The notes below the pieces were generated by a model, which made no database searches, had not been told where the DNA came from, and saw only the letters and a list, made by a program, of their open reading frames with translations. A program made the translations under genes and the position numbers. DNA of 64,000 nucleotides from Oceanospirillum multiglobuliferum (GTDB taxonomy: Bacteria; Pseudomonadota; Gammaproteobacteria; Pseudomonadales; Halomonadaceae), in NCBI RefSeq assembly GCF_900167095.1, contig NZ_FUXG01000002.1, positions 62,001-126,000 of the forward strand, written 5' to 3'. Position 1 is the stretch's first letter; each line of letters opens with the position of its first letter. Of the stretch, positions 16,487 to 25,709 are shown piece after piece.

Positions 16487-16562
16487 GGGTCGTTAGCTCA
16501 GTTGGTAGAGCAGTTGGCTTTTAACCAATTGGTCATAGGTTCGAATCCTATACGACCCACCA
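16487..16562 (+). tRNA. tRNA-Lys (TTT), copy 2
   Basis: 76 nt, identical to copy 1 over the whole tRNA including CCA. Followed within 10 bp by a strong terminator. Confidence 0.97.
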
Positions 16563-16570
16563 GATTCTAA

Positions 16571-16601
16571 AAAACCGCATAGCAATATGCGGTTTTTTTT
16601 T
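16571..16601 (+). terminator. Terminator after tRNA-Lys copy 2
   Basis: Stem CCGCATA/TATGCGG extended by A-T pairs around a GCAA loop, followed by a run of T. Nearly the same hairpin recurs after copy 3, showing that tRNA and terminator were duplicated as a unit. Confidence 0.9.
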
Positions 16602-16748
16602 GCTTGAAAAATCAAATAGCATGACAGGCTAAACCCCTGATCCGAGTATGAAAGGCTAGCGCGGTATAAAGCATAATAAATCATATAACATATTGATTTT
16701 AAAGCTTGATTTTTCTGGATGAGTTGATAGAATACGCGAGTACTAAAG

Positions 16749-16824
16749 GGGTCGTTAGCTCAGTTGGTAGAGCAGTTGGCTTTTAACCAATTGGCCATAG
16801 GTTCGAATCCTATACGACCCACCA
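16749..16824 (+). tRNA. tRNA-Lys (TTT), copy 3, variant variable loop
   Basis: 76 nt, identical to copies 1 and 2 except for one change in the variable loop, TGGTC to TGGCC (position 47, U to C). U47 is the acp3U site in E. coli tRNA-Lys. All stems intact, so it should be functional. Confidence 0.97.
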
Positions 16825-16830
16825 AATTCT

Positions 16831-16865
16831 AAAATAGCCGCATAGCAATATGCGGCTATTTTTTT
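16831..16865 (+). terminator. Terminator after tRNA-Lys copy 3
   Basis: Long stem AAAATAGCCGCATA / TATGCGGCTATTTT around GCAA, then more T. A longer version of the hairpin after copy 2. Confidence 0.92.
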
Positions 16866-17093
16866 GTCTGAATTATTTATAATAAAGCAGCAGGGCCGCA
16901 AATACCTTGCTTTAGGCTTATCAGTAGTTTTACTCCTCACCCCGGTTCAATCTGTGCTAGTATTTCCGCCCTCAAATAGAAGCGGTTACACCCGTAATAG
17001 TGCTTCTCTTATCGTTACAATTCATTGATTGGCATTGCTATGTTTTGGTTTGCCTTAACTATGGCAATGCTTTGTTAGGGTTGGGTTCAGTCC

Positions 17094-18137
17094 ATGAGTA
17101 CGCAACAAGACCAAGCTCTGGTTCGAGAGCATCTTTCTCAATTGGGAAGTCAGCATCAGGGTGATATCCCCGTAAATGCAGAGCAGCAAGCCGCACAAAT
17201 CGCGCGCATTAAACAGCTGCTACAAGAGCAGGATGCGGTACTTGTCGCGCATTACTACACACCTGACTACATTCAAGCCCTAGCTGAAGAAACAGGGGGC
17301 TGCATTGCCGATTCATTAGAGATGGCACGCTTTGGCGCCAATCACCCTGCGTCAACCTTGATTGTGGCAGGTGTGCGCTTTATGGGTGAAACCGCCAAAA
17401 TTTTAAGTCCAGAAAAGCGCGTCTTGATGCTGACCTTAGAAGCGACTTGCTCACTGGATATCGGCTGTCCTGTTGATGAATTCAGCGCCTTCTGTGACCA
17501 GCACCCTGATCGCACCGTTGTGGTTTATGCCAATACATCAGCGGCCGTTAAAGCACGAGCAGATTGGGTGGTCACCTCAAGCATTGCATTGGAAGTGGTT
17601 GAACACTTAAAAGATAAAGGCGAAAAAATCATTTGGGCGCCCGATAAGCACTTAGGTGGATACGTTCAGAATAAAACAGGTGCTGATATGCTCCTGTGGG
17701 ACAGCGCTTGTATCGTACATGAAGAGTTTAAAGCCAAAGGCGTTTTAGACCTGAAAAAAGTCTATCCAGATGCTGCTGTGCTGGTTCACCCAGAGTCTCC
17801 GGCTTCAGTGGTAGAGGTGGCTGATGTGGTGGGCTCAACCTCTCAACTGCTTAATGCCGCAAAGACCATGCCCAATAGCACCTTTATTGTGGCAACAGAC
17901 CGTGGCATTTTCTACAAAATGCAGCAACAGTGCCCAGATAAGCGTTTTGTAGAGGCTCCTACTGCCGGTTCGGGCGCGACTTGTCGTAGCTGTGCTCACT
18001 GCCCTTGGATGGCGATGAACGAGTTAGACGCCCTAGAGCAAGTGCTGAAAACAGGTGATCAAGAGATCACCGTGGACACTGAGCTTGGTGAAAAAGCGAT
18101 GCTGCCACTGACGCGCATGCTGAATTTTGGTAAGTAG
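17094..18137 (+). CDS. nadA: Quinolinate synthase A
   Basis: 347 residues, usual length. NadA condenses iminoaspartate with dihydroxyacetone phosphate to quinolinate in NAD synthesis, using an oxygen-sensitive 4Fe-4S cluster held by three cysteines. Visible: [20 protein letters not shown], the first cluster-region Cys in [39 protein letters not shown], and the C-terminal [18 protein letters not shown]. NadB is not in the window. Stand-alone, ended by a terminator shared with the convergent FKBP gene. Confidence 0.97.
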   Translation: MSTQQDQALVREHLSQLGSQHQGDIPVNAEQQAAQIARIKQLLQEQDAVLVAHYYTPDYIQALAEETGGCIADSLEMARFGANHPASTLIVAGVRFMGETAKILSPEKRVLMLTLEATCSLDIGCPVDEFSAFCDQHPDRTVVVYANTSAAVKARADWVVTSSIALEVVEHLKDKGEKIIWAPDKHLGGYVQNKTGADMLLWDSACIVHEEFKAKGVLDLKKVYPDAAVLVHPESPASVVEVADVVGSTSQLLNAAKTMPNSTFIVATDRGIFYKMQQQCPDKRFVEAPTAGSGATCRSCAHCPWMAMNELDALEQVLKTGDQEITVDTELGEKAMLPLTRMLNFGK

Positions 18138-18190
18138 GTATAGGTACGATAAGTGCAGGATTAAGCGTAGGGCGCTAAACTTGCTCAATA

Positions 18191-18221
18191 AAAAAGGTGA
18201 TGCATTTGGCATCACCTTTTT
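18191..18221. terminator. Bidirectional terminator nadA / FKBP gene
   Basis: Thirteen-pair stem AAAAAGGTGATGC / GCATCACCTTTTT around a five-base loop; A-run on one side and T-run on the other let it work on both strands between convergent genes. Confidence 0.92.
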
Positions 18222-18245
18222 GCTTTGGGGTTTGGCTAAAGAGCC

Positions 18246-18587
18246 TTAATCATCTCTGTTCAGCACTTCTAACAGCTCAATCTCAAAAATCAGATTAGAG
18301 TTTGCTGGAATCATTTCGCCCACTTGGCGTTCGCCATAACCCAGCTCCGCAGGCACAAAAAGTTTGCGTTTGCCGCCTTCGCGCATCTCTTTCAAACCGA
18401 GTACCCAGCCTTGAATCACACGGCGCGCACTCAATACTGTTTCAAAGGGAATGCCCTTACGGTATGAGCTGTCAAACTCGGTGCCATCTTCTAAAAAGCC
18501 ACGGTAGTGAGCTTTAATTAAGGCACCTTTTTTGATCATGGTGCCTGTGCCGACCTCTATGTCTTCAATTTTAACTTCAGCAGACAT
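18246..18587 (-). CDS. FKBP-type peptidyl-prolyl cis-trans isomerase
   Basis: 113 residues, a single minimal FKBP domain without signal peptide, so cytosolic. Motifs VGTGTMIKKGALIKAHYRGFLEDGTEFDSS, VIQGWVLGLKEMREGGKRKLFVPAELGYG and NLIFEIELLEV are those of active FKBPs. It speeds proline isomerisation in folding proteins. Its start lies 49 bp downstream of the end of gmhA on the same strand, so cotranscription is possible. Confidence 0.93.
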   Translation of the reverse strand: MSAEVKIEDIEVGTGTMIKKGALIKAHYRGFLEDGTEFDSSYRKGIPFETVLSARRVIQGWVLGLKEMREGGKRKLFVPAELGYGERQVGEMIPANSNLIFEIELLEVLNRDD

Positions 18588-18636
18588 TCAATAAACCTAT
18601 CTGTAAATAATTACGCTCTGTTTGTATAGGCTTTGT

Positions 18637-19197
18637 TTAGCCTGCGAAACGATTGTCCATCTCTTCACATAGCCAATGGCCGATCAGCATGTGTGCTTCT
18701 TGAATGCGAGCAGTTTCGGTGGAGGGCATGCGCAACGTTGTGTCGGAAATGTTGGCCAGTTCACCACCAGACGCACCTGTCCATGCGTAGGTGTAACAGC
18801 CAATCGACTTGGCCACTTTTATGGCGTCAATAATATTGGCGCTGTTACCTGAGGTGGACAGGCCAATCACAATATCTTCAGGTTTTGCTAGGGCTTCCAT
18901 TTGGCGGCTGAACACTGTGGCAAAGCTATAGTCATTGGCATGAGCCGTTAGTATAGAAGTGTCTGTTGTTAATGCGATGGCTGCCATTGTTGGACGTTCC
19001 ATTTTGTAGCGCACGACAAATTCTGCCGCTAAGTGCTGGCTGTCAGCGGCGCTGCCACCATTGCCCATAAACAGCACTTTGCCGCCATTACGGATACAGT
19101 CTTCCACATGATTTGCGAGTGCTATCACTGCGGGTTCATAGGCGCTTAGCTGTTGAAAAGTATCGAGATGACGTTGCAGGGTACTGAGAAAACTCAT
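18637..19197 (-). CDS. gmhA: SIS-domain phosphoheptose isomerase (GmhA-type)
   Basis: 186 residues. SIS fold with the phosphate-binding GNGGSAADSQHLAAEFVVRY and GLSTSGNSANIIDAI, the GmhA signature: sedoheptulose 7-phosphate to D-glycero-D-manno-heptose 7-phosphate, the first step to LPS inner-core heptose. A C-terminal His (EAHMLIGHWLCE) fits the metal/catalytic site. DiaA, the non-catalytic SIS relative that binds DnaA, is the main alternative; the catalytic-type residues favour GmhA. It is divergent from a ROK sugar kinase, which may also act on cell-envelope sugars. Confidence 0.85.
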   Translation of the reverse strand: MSFLSTLQRHLDTFQQLSAYEPAVIALANHVEDCIRNGGKVLFMGNGGSAADSQHLAAEFVVRYKMERPTMAAIALTTDTSILTAHANDYSFATVFSRQMEALAKPEDIVIGLSTSGNSANIIDAIKVAKSIGCYTYAWTGASGGELANISDTTLRMPSTETARIQEAHMLIGHWLCEEMDNRFAG

Positions 19198-19391
19198 GAA
19201 AAATCATCCTCTATTTTTAGCGTGACAGTGTTGAATATTAAATCAGCATTGGATTGCTTGAGATGGCTTAAAACCGCAGTGTAAGCTTGGCGGTAATGAA
19301 CGGTGTATCTGCGTCTGATTGTATCCTAGTTCGATGCAGGGCGCTAAAAGAACAAAACAATGAGCTTGTTGGGGTTTTATGGGGGTATTTT

Positions 19392-20306
19392 GTGAACCAG
19401 TCTAAGTACTATTTAGGTCTTGATTTGGGAGGTACTAAAATTGAAGCTGTGGTATTAAATCGATCAGGTAAGCGATTTTTTTGTCAGCGTTTGCCAACAC
19501 CTCAAGGGGATTATCTTGCTACTTTGGCTGCAATTGACGCTTTAGTACAAGAGGCTGATCGGCAATTTGGTATTTTTTCAGCCATTGGTATTGGTACGCC
19601 GGGTGCGATATCGACACTGACTAATCGAATGAAAAACTGTAACTCGACCTGCTTAAATGATCAGCCGTTGTTGCAAGACTTAGAGTCTCGTTTGAATCGA
19701 AAGGTATTTTTAGCCAATGATGCTGACTGTTTTGCGTTATCTGAGGCGGTTGATGGCGCGGGTCAAGGTGCTCAATCTGTTTTTGGAGTGATCTTAGGTA
19801 CAGGTGTTGGTGGTGGTTTGGTGTTGAATGGCAGGCTACTGCAAGGGGTTAATCGAATTGCAGGTGAGTGGGGGCATAATTTAATGCCTGAAATTGTACG
19901 TGCTGGCTGGCCTGATCGTGCTTGTTATTGTGGTCGTTTGAATTGCGTTGAAACCTTTTTGTCTGGTGCAGGGTTGCGCCAAACTTATCAACAGCTCTGT
20001 CAAAATCTAGAAATATTGGCAGTGCCAGAGATTGTCATGTTGGCAGGACAAAAGGATGAGTGTGCGCAGCAAGCACTAAATGCCTATGCTGAGCAGCTGG
20101 CCGCAGCTTTAGCAGCAGTGATCAATATTGTTGATCCTGACGTGATTGTGTTGGGAGGTGGCTTGAGTAACATCGAGGCGATTTATAAGCAAGTGCCTCT
20201 ATTTTTACCGAACTTTGTGTTTTCTGATCAAGTATTAACTCAAATAAAAGCGCCTCAATATGGTGATTCAAGTGGTGTACGCGGGGCTGCTTGGTTAGCG
20301 TTGTAG
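19392..20306 (+). CDS. ROK-family sugar kinase
   Basis: 304 residues. N-terminal ATP-binding motif YYLGLDLGGTKIEAVVL, ROK signature GVILGTGVGGGLVLNG, EWGHN and the zinc-binding block CYCGRLNCVETFLSGAG, then IVDPDVIVLGGGLSN. The kinase phosphorylates a hexose; fructokinase (Mak) or N-acetylglucosamine kinase (NagK) are closest, but sequence alone does not decide. The frame is open upstream to 19287, but the GTG at 19392 with GGGGG eight bases before it, directly preceding the conserved start, is the better choice. Confidence 0.88.
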   Translation: MNQSKYYLGLDLGGTKIEAVVLNRSGKRFFCQRLPTPQGDYLATLAAIDALVQEADRQFGIFSAIGIGTPGAISTLTNRMKNCNSTCLNDQPLLQDLESRLNRKVFLANDADCFALSEAVDGAGQGAQSVFGVILGTGVGGGLVLNGRLLQGVNRIAGEWGHNLMPEIVRAGWPDRACYCGRLNCVETFLSGAGLRQTYQQLCQNLEILAVPEIVMLAGQKDECAQQALNAYAEQLAAALAAVINIVDPDVIVLGGGLSNIEAIYKQVPLFLPNFVFSDQVLTQIKAPQYGDSSGVRGAAWLAL

Positions 20307-20322
20307 CGTGCACTCATACAGT

Positions 20323-20340
20323 CTTGTAGTTGACTACAAG
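20323..20340. promoter_or_regulatory. Inverted repeat upstream of aceE, candidate operator
   Basis: CTTGTAGT, TG, ACTACAAG: perfect 8-bp arms. The right half (ACTACAAG) occurs again at 20677-20684, close to the likely aceE promoter, and a looser version TTTTGTA/TACAAAA at 20475-20495. The layout fits a GntR-type repressor site, as PdhR is in other gammaproteobacteria, although the bases are not the E. coli PdhR consensus. Confidence 0.45.
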
Positions 20341-20676
20341 GATATTGTCGGCTGAATCCATTTGTGTGGAAATTAGCCAATAAACCCCCATTTTTTGAAA
20401 TTTAACTATACTTTTGTCTGGTATTTGCCCTTTTTAAGGCGCATTTTTGATCTTTGTATTTTGAGTTTCCTTATTTTTGTAGTATTTTTACAAAACTTAT
20501 TTCGAGCAACTGACCTTTGTTTATCAAAAATAGAGAGTCGGTTAAAGCTCAGGCTTCATGCGGGTTAAGAGCGGATTTTATCTCGCAAAAGCGAAAAGAC
20601 GGTGGCAGAACGAGAGAAAAAAATCTCAGAGTTTTGCAGCAGATTAAAAAGGCAGTCATAATTTCGGTGTAAATTA

Positions 20677-20684
20677 ACTACAAG
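20677..20684. promoter_or_regulatory. Repeat of operator half-site before aceE
   Basis: ACTACAAG, about 90 bp before the aceE start, identical to one arm of the inverted repeat at 20323-20340. Possible second contact of the same regulator. Confidence 0.3.
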
Positions 20685-20769
20685 ATACATCTCAACAGGA
20701 TGTTGCACTGGAAATTAACCACCTTATCGGTGGTGCGGCTGAATCGGAAATATGCGGAGAGTAAACAAT

Positions 20770-23436
20770 ATGAGTCTGGATATACGAGAAGATCTTGATC
20801 CAATTGAAACGGAAGAGTGGTTAGATGCCTTAGGTTCTGTTTTGGATCGTGAGGGAGAAGATCGTGCACAGTTCCTATTAAGTGAACTGGGCAATCGTTT
20901 GCGTCGTGATGGCGTGCAAGCACCGTTCTCGGTTACTACCCCTCACCGCAACACCATTCCGGTTCACTGTGAAGCCCGTATGCCGGGTGATCTATTTATG
21001 GAGCGTCGTATTCGCTCTTTGATCCGTTGGAACGCGATGGCGATGGTGATGCGCGCCAACAAGAAAAACCCAGGTATTGGCGGTCATATCTCTAGCTTTA
21101 TGTCGAGTGCGACCCTGTACGATGTTGGCTTTAACTATTTCTTCCGCGCACCTAAAGATGACTTCGAAGGTGATCTAGTCTACATCCAAGGCCACACGGC
21201 ACCGGGTGTTTATGCGCGTTCATTCCTTGAAGGCCGCTTAACGGAAGACCAGTTGAATAACTTCCGTCAAGAAGTGGACGGCAATGGCCTTTCATCTTAT
21301 CCACACCCTTGGTTGATGCCAGACTATTGGCAGTTCCCAACGGTATCTATGGGTCTTGGTCCATTGGGTGCGATTTACCAAGCGCACGTGATGAAGTATC
21401 TAGACAGCCGTGAAAAGAAAGCGATGTATGATCGCAAGATTTGGGCTTTCTTAGGCGATGGTGAGTGTGACGAGCCAGAAACCTTGGGTGCGATCTCTTT
21501 GGCGGGTCGTGAAAAACTGGATAATCTGATTTTCGTGATCAACTGTAACCTACAGCGTCTTGATGGCCCTGTTCGTGGTAACGGTAGCATTATCACCGAA
21601 CTGGAAGGCGTGTTCCGTGGAGCAGGCTGGAATGTGATCAAAGTGGTTTGGGGACGTTTCTGGGATCCACTGTTTGAGCGTGATAGCAAAGGCATCATGC
21701 AGAAGCGCATGGATGAAGTGGTGGATGGTGAGTACCAAAACTACAAACAGAAAGGCGGTGCTTATACCCGTGAGCATTTCTTCGGTAAATATCCTGAACT
21801 GGCTGATATGGTTAAGGATATGTCGGATGAAGATATCTACCGTTTGAACCGTGGCGGCCATGATCCGTACAAGGTTTATGCAGCTTACCATGAAGCGGTG
21901 AACACCACTGGCAAACCAACGGTGATTCTAGCGCACACCGTTAAAGGTTACGGTATTGGTGAAGATGGCGAAGCGAAAAACGATACCCACTCTGTTAAAT
22001 CACTACAGATGGCAGGTTTGAAGAAATTCCGTGATCGCTTTGGTATTCCGCTGTCTGATGAGCAGTTGGAATCTGTGCCATTCTATAAGCCTTCTGACGA
22101 TAGCCCTGAGATGCAATATATGCGTGCTCAGCGTGAGCGTTTGGGCGGTTATCTGCCTGCACGTCGTAAGTCGTTTGAACCGCTATCAATACCAAAATTA
22201 GACAACAAGATTTTTGAAGCGCAATTGAAAGGCTCAGGTGATCGCGAAATTTCGACCACTATGGCGTTTGTGCGTATTCTTTCAGGCTTGGTCAAAGATA
22301 AAGCAATTGGTGAGCGTGTTGTACCGATTGTACCGGATGAAGCCCGTACTTTTGGTATGGAAGGCATGTTCCGTCAGCTGGGTATTTACACTTCTGAAGG
22401 CCAAAAATACAAGCCTGAAGATGCTGACCAGATCATGTTCTATAAAGAGGACAAGCAGGGTCAAATTCTGGAAGAAGGTATTTCAGAAGCAGGTGCAATG
22501 TCGGCTTGGGTTGCAGCAGGTTCGAGCTACAGTAACCACAACTATGCACTGATCCCGTTCTACATCTACTACTCCATGTTTGGCTTCCAACGTATTGGCG
22601 ATATTGCATGGCTAGCAGGTGATATTCAGGCTAAAGGTTTCTTAATTGGTGGTACTGCGGGTCGTACTACGCTGAATGGCGAAGGTTTACAACACCAAGA
22701 CGGTCACAGCCATATTCTGGCAGGCACCATTCCAAACTGTCGCACTTATGACCCTGCTTATGCGTATGAGCTGGCGGTGATTGTGCAAGATGGTTTGCGT
22801 CGTATGTACGAAGATCAGGAAAACTGCTTCTACTACCTAACGACGATGAACGAAAACTACGAGCAGCCAGCCATGCCTGAGGGTGCCGAAGAAGGCATCA
22901 TCAAGGGGATGTACCTGCTGAAAGAAGGTGCTGAGGCGAAGCTAAAAGTACAGTTGATGGGTTCAGGTACTATCCTGCGCGAAGTCATCGCAGGGGCAGA
23001 GCTACTCAAAGCAGACTTTGGCGTTGAGTCAGATATCTGGAGTGTGACCAGCTTTAACGAACTACGCCGTGAAGGTTTAGCCGCTGATCGTTGGAGCTTC
23101 CTGCACCCAGACGCAGAGCCAAAACAAGCCTATATCACTCAGTGTCTGAAAGATCGTCAAGGCCCTGTAATTGTATCAACTGACTATATGAAACTGCACG
23201 CTGATCAAGTACGCAGCTTCATTCCAACAGATTACCGTGTGTTGGGTACTGATGGTTTTGGTCGCTCTGATACCCGTGAAAAACTACGTCACTTCTTTGA
23301 AGTTGACCGCCATTTTGTTGTGATTGCAGCGCTACGTTCACTGGCCGATCGTGGCGAGATTGAGCGTAAAGTGGTGGCACAGGCCATGGCGAAATACAAC
23401 ATTGATCCTGAAAAATGCGATCCGCTGACTTGTTAA
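20770..23436 (+). CDS. aceE: Pyruvate dehydrogenase E1 component, homodimeric type
   Basis: 888 residues, the length of the alpha2-type E1 of proteobacteria. Thiamine diphosphate motif GDGECDEPETLGAISLAGREKLDNLIFVINCN, N-terminal GHISSFMSSATLYDVGFNYF, active-site loop HDPYKVYAAYHEAV and GLQHQDGHSHI in the C half. It decarboxylates pyruvate and acetylates the lipoyl groups of AceF, feeding acetyl-CoA to the TCA cycle. The start MSLDIRED is used because GGAG lies ten bases upstream; an in-frame ATG 18 bp earlier is less likely. First gene of aceE-aceF. Confidence 0.97.
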   Translation: MSLDIREDLDPIETEEWLDALGSVLDREGEDRAQFLLSELGNRLRRDGVQAPFSVTTPHRNTIPVHCEARMPGDLFMERRIRSLIRWNAMAMVMRANKKNPGIGGHISSFMSSATLYDVGFNYFFRAPKDDFEGDLVYIQGHTAPGVYARSFLEGRLTEDQLNNFRQEVDGNGLSSYPHPWLMPDYWQFPTVSMGLGPLGAIYQAHVMKYLDSREKKAMYDRKIWAFLGDGECDEPETLGAISLAGREKLDNLIFVINCNLQRLDGPVRGNGSIITELEGVFRGAGWNVIKVVWGRFWDPLFERDSKGIMQKRMDEVVDGEYQNYKQKGGAYTREHFFGKYPELADMVKDMSDEDIYRLNRGGHDPYKVYAAYHEAVNTTGKPTVILAHTVKGYGIGEDGEAKNDTHSVKSLQMAGLKKFRDRFGIPLSDEQLESVPFYKPSDDSPEMQYMRAQRERLGGYLPARRKSFEPLSIPKLDNKIFEAQLKGSGDREISTTMAFVRILSGLVKDKAIGERVVPIVPDEARTFGMEGMFRQLGIYTSEGQKYKPEDADQIMFYKEDKQGQILEEGISEAGAMSAWVAAGSSYSNHNYALIPFYIYYSMFGFQRIGDIAWLAGDIQAKGFLIGGTAGRTTLNGEGLQHQDGHSHILAGTIPNCRTYDPAYAYELAVIVQDGLRRMYEDQENCFYYLTTMNENYEQPAMPEGAEEGIIKGMYLLKEGAEAKLKVQLMGSGTILREVIAGAELLKADFGVESDIWSVTSFNELRREGLAADRWSFLHPDAEPKQAYITQCLKDRQGPVIVSTDYMKLHADQVRSFIPTDYRVLGTDGFGRSDTREKLRHFFEVDRHFVVIAALRSLADRGEIERKVVAQAMAKYNIDPEKCDPLTC

Positions 23437-23455
23437 TTACTTTGTGACATCAAGG

Positions 23456-23490
23456 CTCATCAGCGTTAACCAAAACGTTTTGCTGATGAG
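23456..23490 (+). other. Intercistronic hairpin between aceE and aceF
   Basis: Nine-pair stem CTCATCAGC / GCTGATGAG with a 17-base loop and no T-run. Likely an mRNA stabiliser or processing site that sets the E1:E2 ratio rather than a terminator. Confidence 0.55.
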
Positions 23491-23559
23491 TCATTTACCG
23501 ACAAGCCGTTTCGCAAGTTCAAACTGGCCAAGGCCAGACATAGGATAGGAGCAAGAGCT

Positions 23560-25536
23560 TTGAGTACTGAAACTATCAAAGTACCGGATATCGGCGGTGA
23601 TTCCGATGTGCAAGTGATTGAAATTTGTGTTGCCGTGGGCGACACAGTTGAAGTCGAGCAATCTTTAATTGTATTGGAGTCTGATAAGGCTTCAATGGAT
23701 ATTCCTAGCCCGAAAGCGGGTGTGGTGAAGTCGATCAGCGTTAACTTGGGTGATGCTGTTAGTGAAGGTAGTGTGATTCTTGAGTTAGAAGTGGCTGGTG
23801 CGGTAGCACAAGCTCCGGTTCAAGCGGCTCCGGCTCCTACTTCAGCGCCAGCCCCTATTGCACCTGTAGCAGCTTCAGCCCCTGCTGCAACTGTCAGCCA
23901 AGTGCAAACCGTTAACGTGCCTGATATTGGTGACAGCGGTGAGGTTGAAGTGATCGAAATCAGCGTAGCAGTGGGTGACACTGTAGCGGCTGAAGACACT
24001 TTAATCGTACTAGAGTCTGACAAAGCCTCTATGGAAATTCCTGCACCTTTTGCAGGTAAAGTTGTTGAAATTTTGGTGAGCACGGGTGCTAAAGTCAGCG
24101 AAGGCCACGCCATTATTAAACTGGAAACAGTCGGCAGTGCACCTGTTGCTCAAGCCGCGCCAGCCCCTCAAGCGGCAGCGCCTGTAGCACAAGTACCTGC
24201 GGTAGCACCTGCGCCGACAGCGGCGGTTGGCCCTGTACGTAAAGAAGTGCGTGTACCTGATCTAAGTGGTAACACCGATGTACCCGTGATTGAAGTTTCA
24301 GTGGCGGTGGGTGATCAGCTGAAGGCTGAAGATGCCTTGTTAGTGTTAGAAACTGACAAAGCCACAATGGAAGTACCGGCTCCTTTTACAGGTAAACTGG
24401 TTGAGTTTAATGTGAAAGAAGGTCAAACCCTGAATGTGGGTGATCTGATTGGCGTGATGGAAGTGATGGAGGCTGATTCAGCGGTTGTTCCAGCAGCAGC
24501 CTCTGCATCTGTCTCAGCGCCTGTTGCTTCTGCCGCAGCTCCCGTTTCTGCTCCTGTGGCTGCTGTGAGCCCAGCTCCTGTAGACAACAGTAATACAGGT
24601 CGTAAAACTGGCAAAGTACATGCAGGTCCTGCGGTGCGTATGATTGCCCGTGAGTTTGGGGTTGATCTATTAGATGTGACACCAACAGGCCCCCGCGACC
24701 GTATTCTGAAAGAAGATGTTCAGTTGTACGTGAAACAGGTGATGCAACAAGTGAAAGCGGCACCAGTGAAAGCCGCTGCACCTGCGATAACGGGTGGCGC
24801 AGGTATTCCGCCAGTTCCTGCGGTGGACTTCAGTCAGTTTGGTGAGATTGAAGAGAAACCAATGGGGCGTTTGTTAAAAGCGGGTGCGGTGAACTTGCAT
24901 CGCTCATGGCTAAACGTTCCGCATGTGACGCAGTTTGATGAAGCGGATATTACTGAGCTGGAAAGTTTCCGTAAGTCGATGAAAGCAGAAGCAGATAAGC
25001 GCGGTGCTAAACTGACGCCTATGCCATTTATCTTGAAAGCTTGTGCTTACGCTTTGCAGAAATACCCTCAGTTCAATGTTTCTTTGCACCCTGATGGCGA
25101 TAAGCTAATTCAGAAAAAATATGTGCATATTGGTTTTGCTGTAGATACCCCAGATGGACTACTTGTGCCAGTAGTTCGCGATGTCGACCAAAAGTCGCTA
25201 TGGCAACTGGCGGATGAAACAGCAGATCTGGCCGCAAGAGCACAGAAGAAGCAACTGAAAGGCGACGACATGAAAGGTGGTTGTTTCACGATTTCGAGTT
25301 TAGGCTCGATTGGTGGCACTGCGTTTACACCTATTGTGAATGCGCCAGAAGTGGCTATTCTGGGTGTTTCCAAGGCCAGCATGAAGCCGGTGTGGAATGG
25401 TAGTGACTTTGTGCCACGGCAGATGCTGCCGTTGTCGCTGTCATACGATCACCGTGCGATCAACGGCGCTGATGCAGCACGCTTTACCGCGTTTATTGCA
25501 GCAGTGTTAGCTGATATCCGACAGATGTTGATGTAG
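23560..25536 (+). CDS. aceF: Pyruvate dehydrogenase E2, dihydrolipoyl acetyltransferase with three lipoyl domains
   Basis: 658 residues. Three lipoyl domains with lipoylation lysines K43, K155 and K267 (each in E-S/T-D-K-A-S/T-M), joined by Ala/Pro-rich swinging linkers; a peripheral-subunit-binding domain (AGPAVRMIAREFGVDLL...ILKEDV) around 350-390; then the catalytic domain ending in SYDHRAINGADAARF with catalytic His631. It passes acetyl groups to CoA. Start is TTG, supported by AGGAG eight bases upstream. E3 (lpd) does not follow, unlike E. coli; a terminator closes the operon. Confidence 0.97.
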   Translation: MSTETIKVPDIGGDSDVQVIEICVAVGDTVEVEQSLIVLESDKASMDIPSPKAGVVKSISVNLGDAVSEGSVILELEVAGAVAQAPVQAAPAPTSAPAPIAPVAASAPAATVSQVQTVNVPDIGDSGEVEVIEISVAVGDTVAAEDTLIVLESDKASMEIPAPFAGKVVEILVSTGAKVSEGHAIIKLETVGSAPVAQAAPAPQAAAPVAQVPAVAPAPTAAVGPVRKEVRVPDLSGNTDVPVIEVSVAVGDQLKAEDALLVLETDKATMEVPAPFTGKLVEFNVKEGQTLNVGDLIGVMEVMEADSAVVPAAASASVSAPVASAAAPVSAPVAAVSPAPVDNSNTGRKTGKVHAGPAVRMIAREFGVDLLDVTPTGPRDRILKEDVQLYVKQVMQQVKAAPVKAAAPAITGGAGIPPVPAVDFSQFGEIEEKPMGRLLKAGAVNLHRSWLNVPHVTQFDEADITELESFRKSMKAEADKRGAKLTPMPFILKACAYALQKYPQFNVSLHPDGDKLIQKKYVHIGFAVDTPDGLLVPVVRDVDQKSLWQLADETADLAARAQKKQLKGDDMKGGCFTISSLGSIGGTAFTPIVNAPEVAILGVSKASMKPVWNGSDFVPRQMLPLSLSYDHRAINGADAARFTAFIAAVLADIRQMLM

Positions 25537-25612
25537 ATCCTTTGTGCCGAAGGGTTTGCAAACACACTGTCGTGTTTAACTCCTTTGCATTAGGATGATG
25601 CATGTGCCTGTG

Positions 25613-25642
25613 GCGGTATTCTTCGGAATACCGCTTTTTTTT
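25613..25642 (+). terminator. Terminator of aceEF
   Basis: Nine-pair stem GCGGTATTC / GAATACCGC closed by a UUCG tetraloop, then eight T. A textbook strong terminator. Confidence 0.95.
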
Positions 25643-25709
25643 GCACTGCGTATAATAGGAGCTGCTACTTTTATAACCTTTTATCTCAACTATTTTGAGT
25701 ACCTCTATA

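Larger units (their letters stand above)
20307..20769. other. Long leader/promoter region of aceE
   Basis: 463 bp without a gene. It holds a perfect 8-2-8 inverted repeat and two further related elements (listed separately), then an AT-rich stretch. No RNA gene recognised. Confidence 0.6.

Noticed and set aside
16493-16940. Minus-strand frames over the tRNA-Lys genes that repeat the same peptide end
   Set aside because: They are reverse readings of the identical tRNA sequences.
19287-19391. Upstream extension of the ROK kinase frame by 35 codons
   Set aside because: Extension is not family-like and the GTG at 19392 has the ribosome site and conserved start.
23820-24781. Long Ala/Pro-linked antisense frames inside aceF
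   Set aside because: Shadows of the repetitive Ala/Pro-rich linkers; no start signals or homology.
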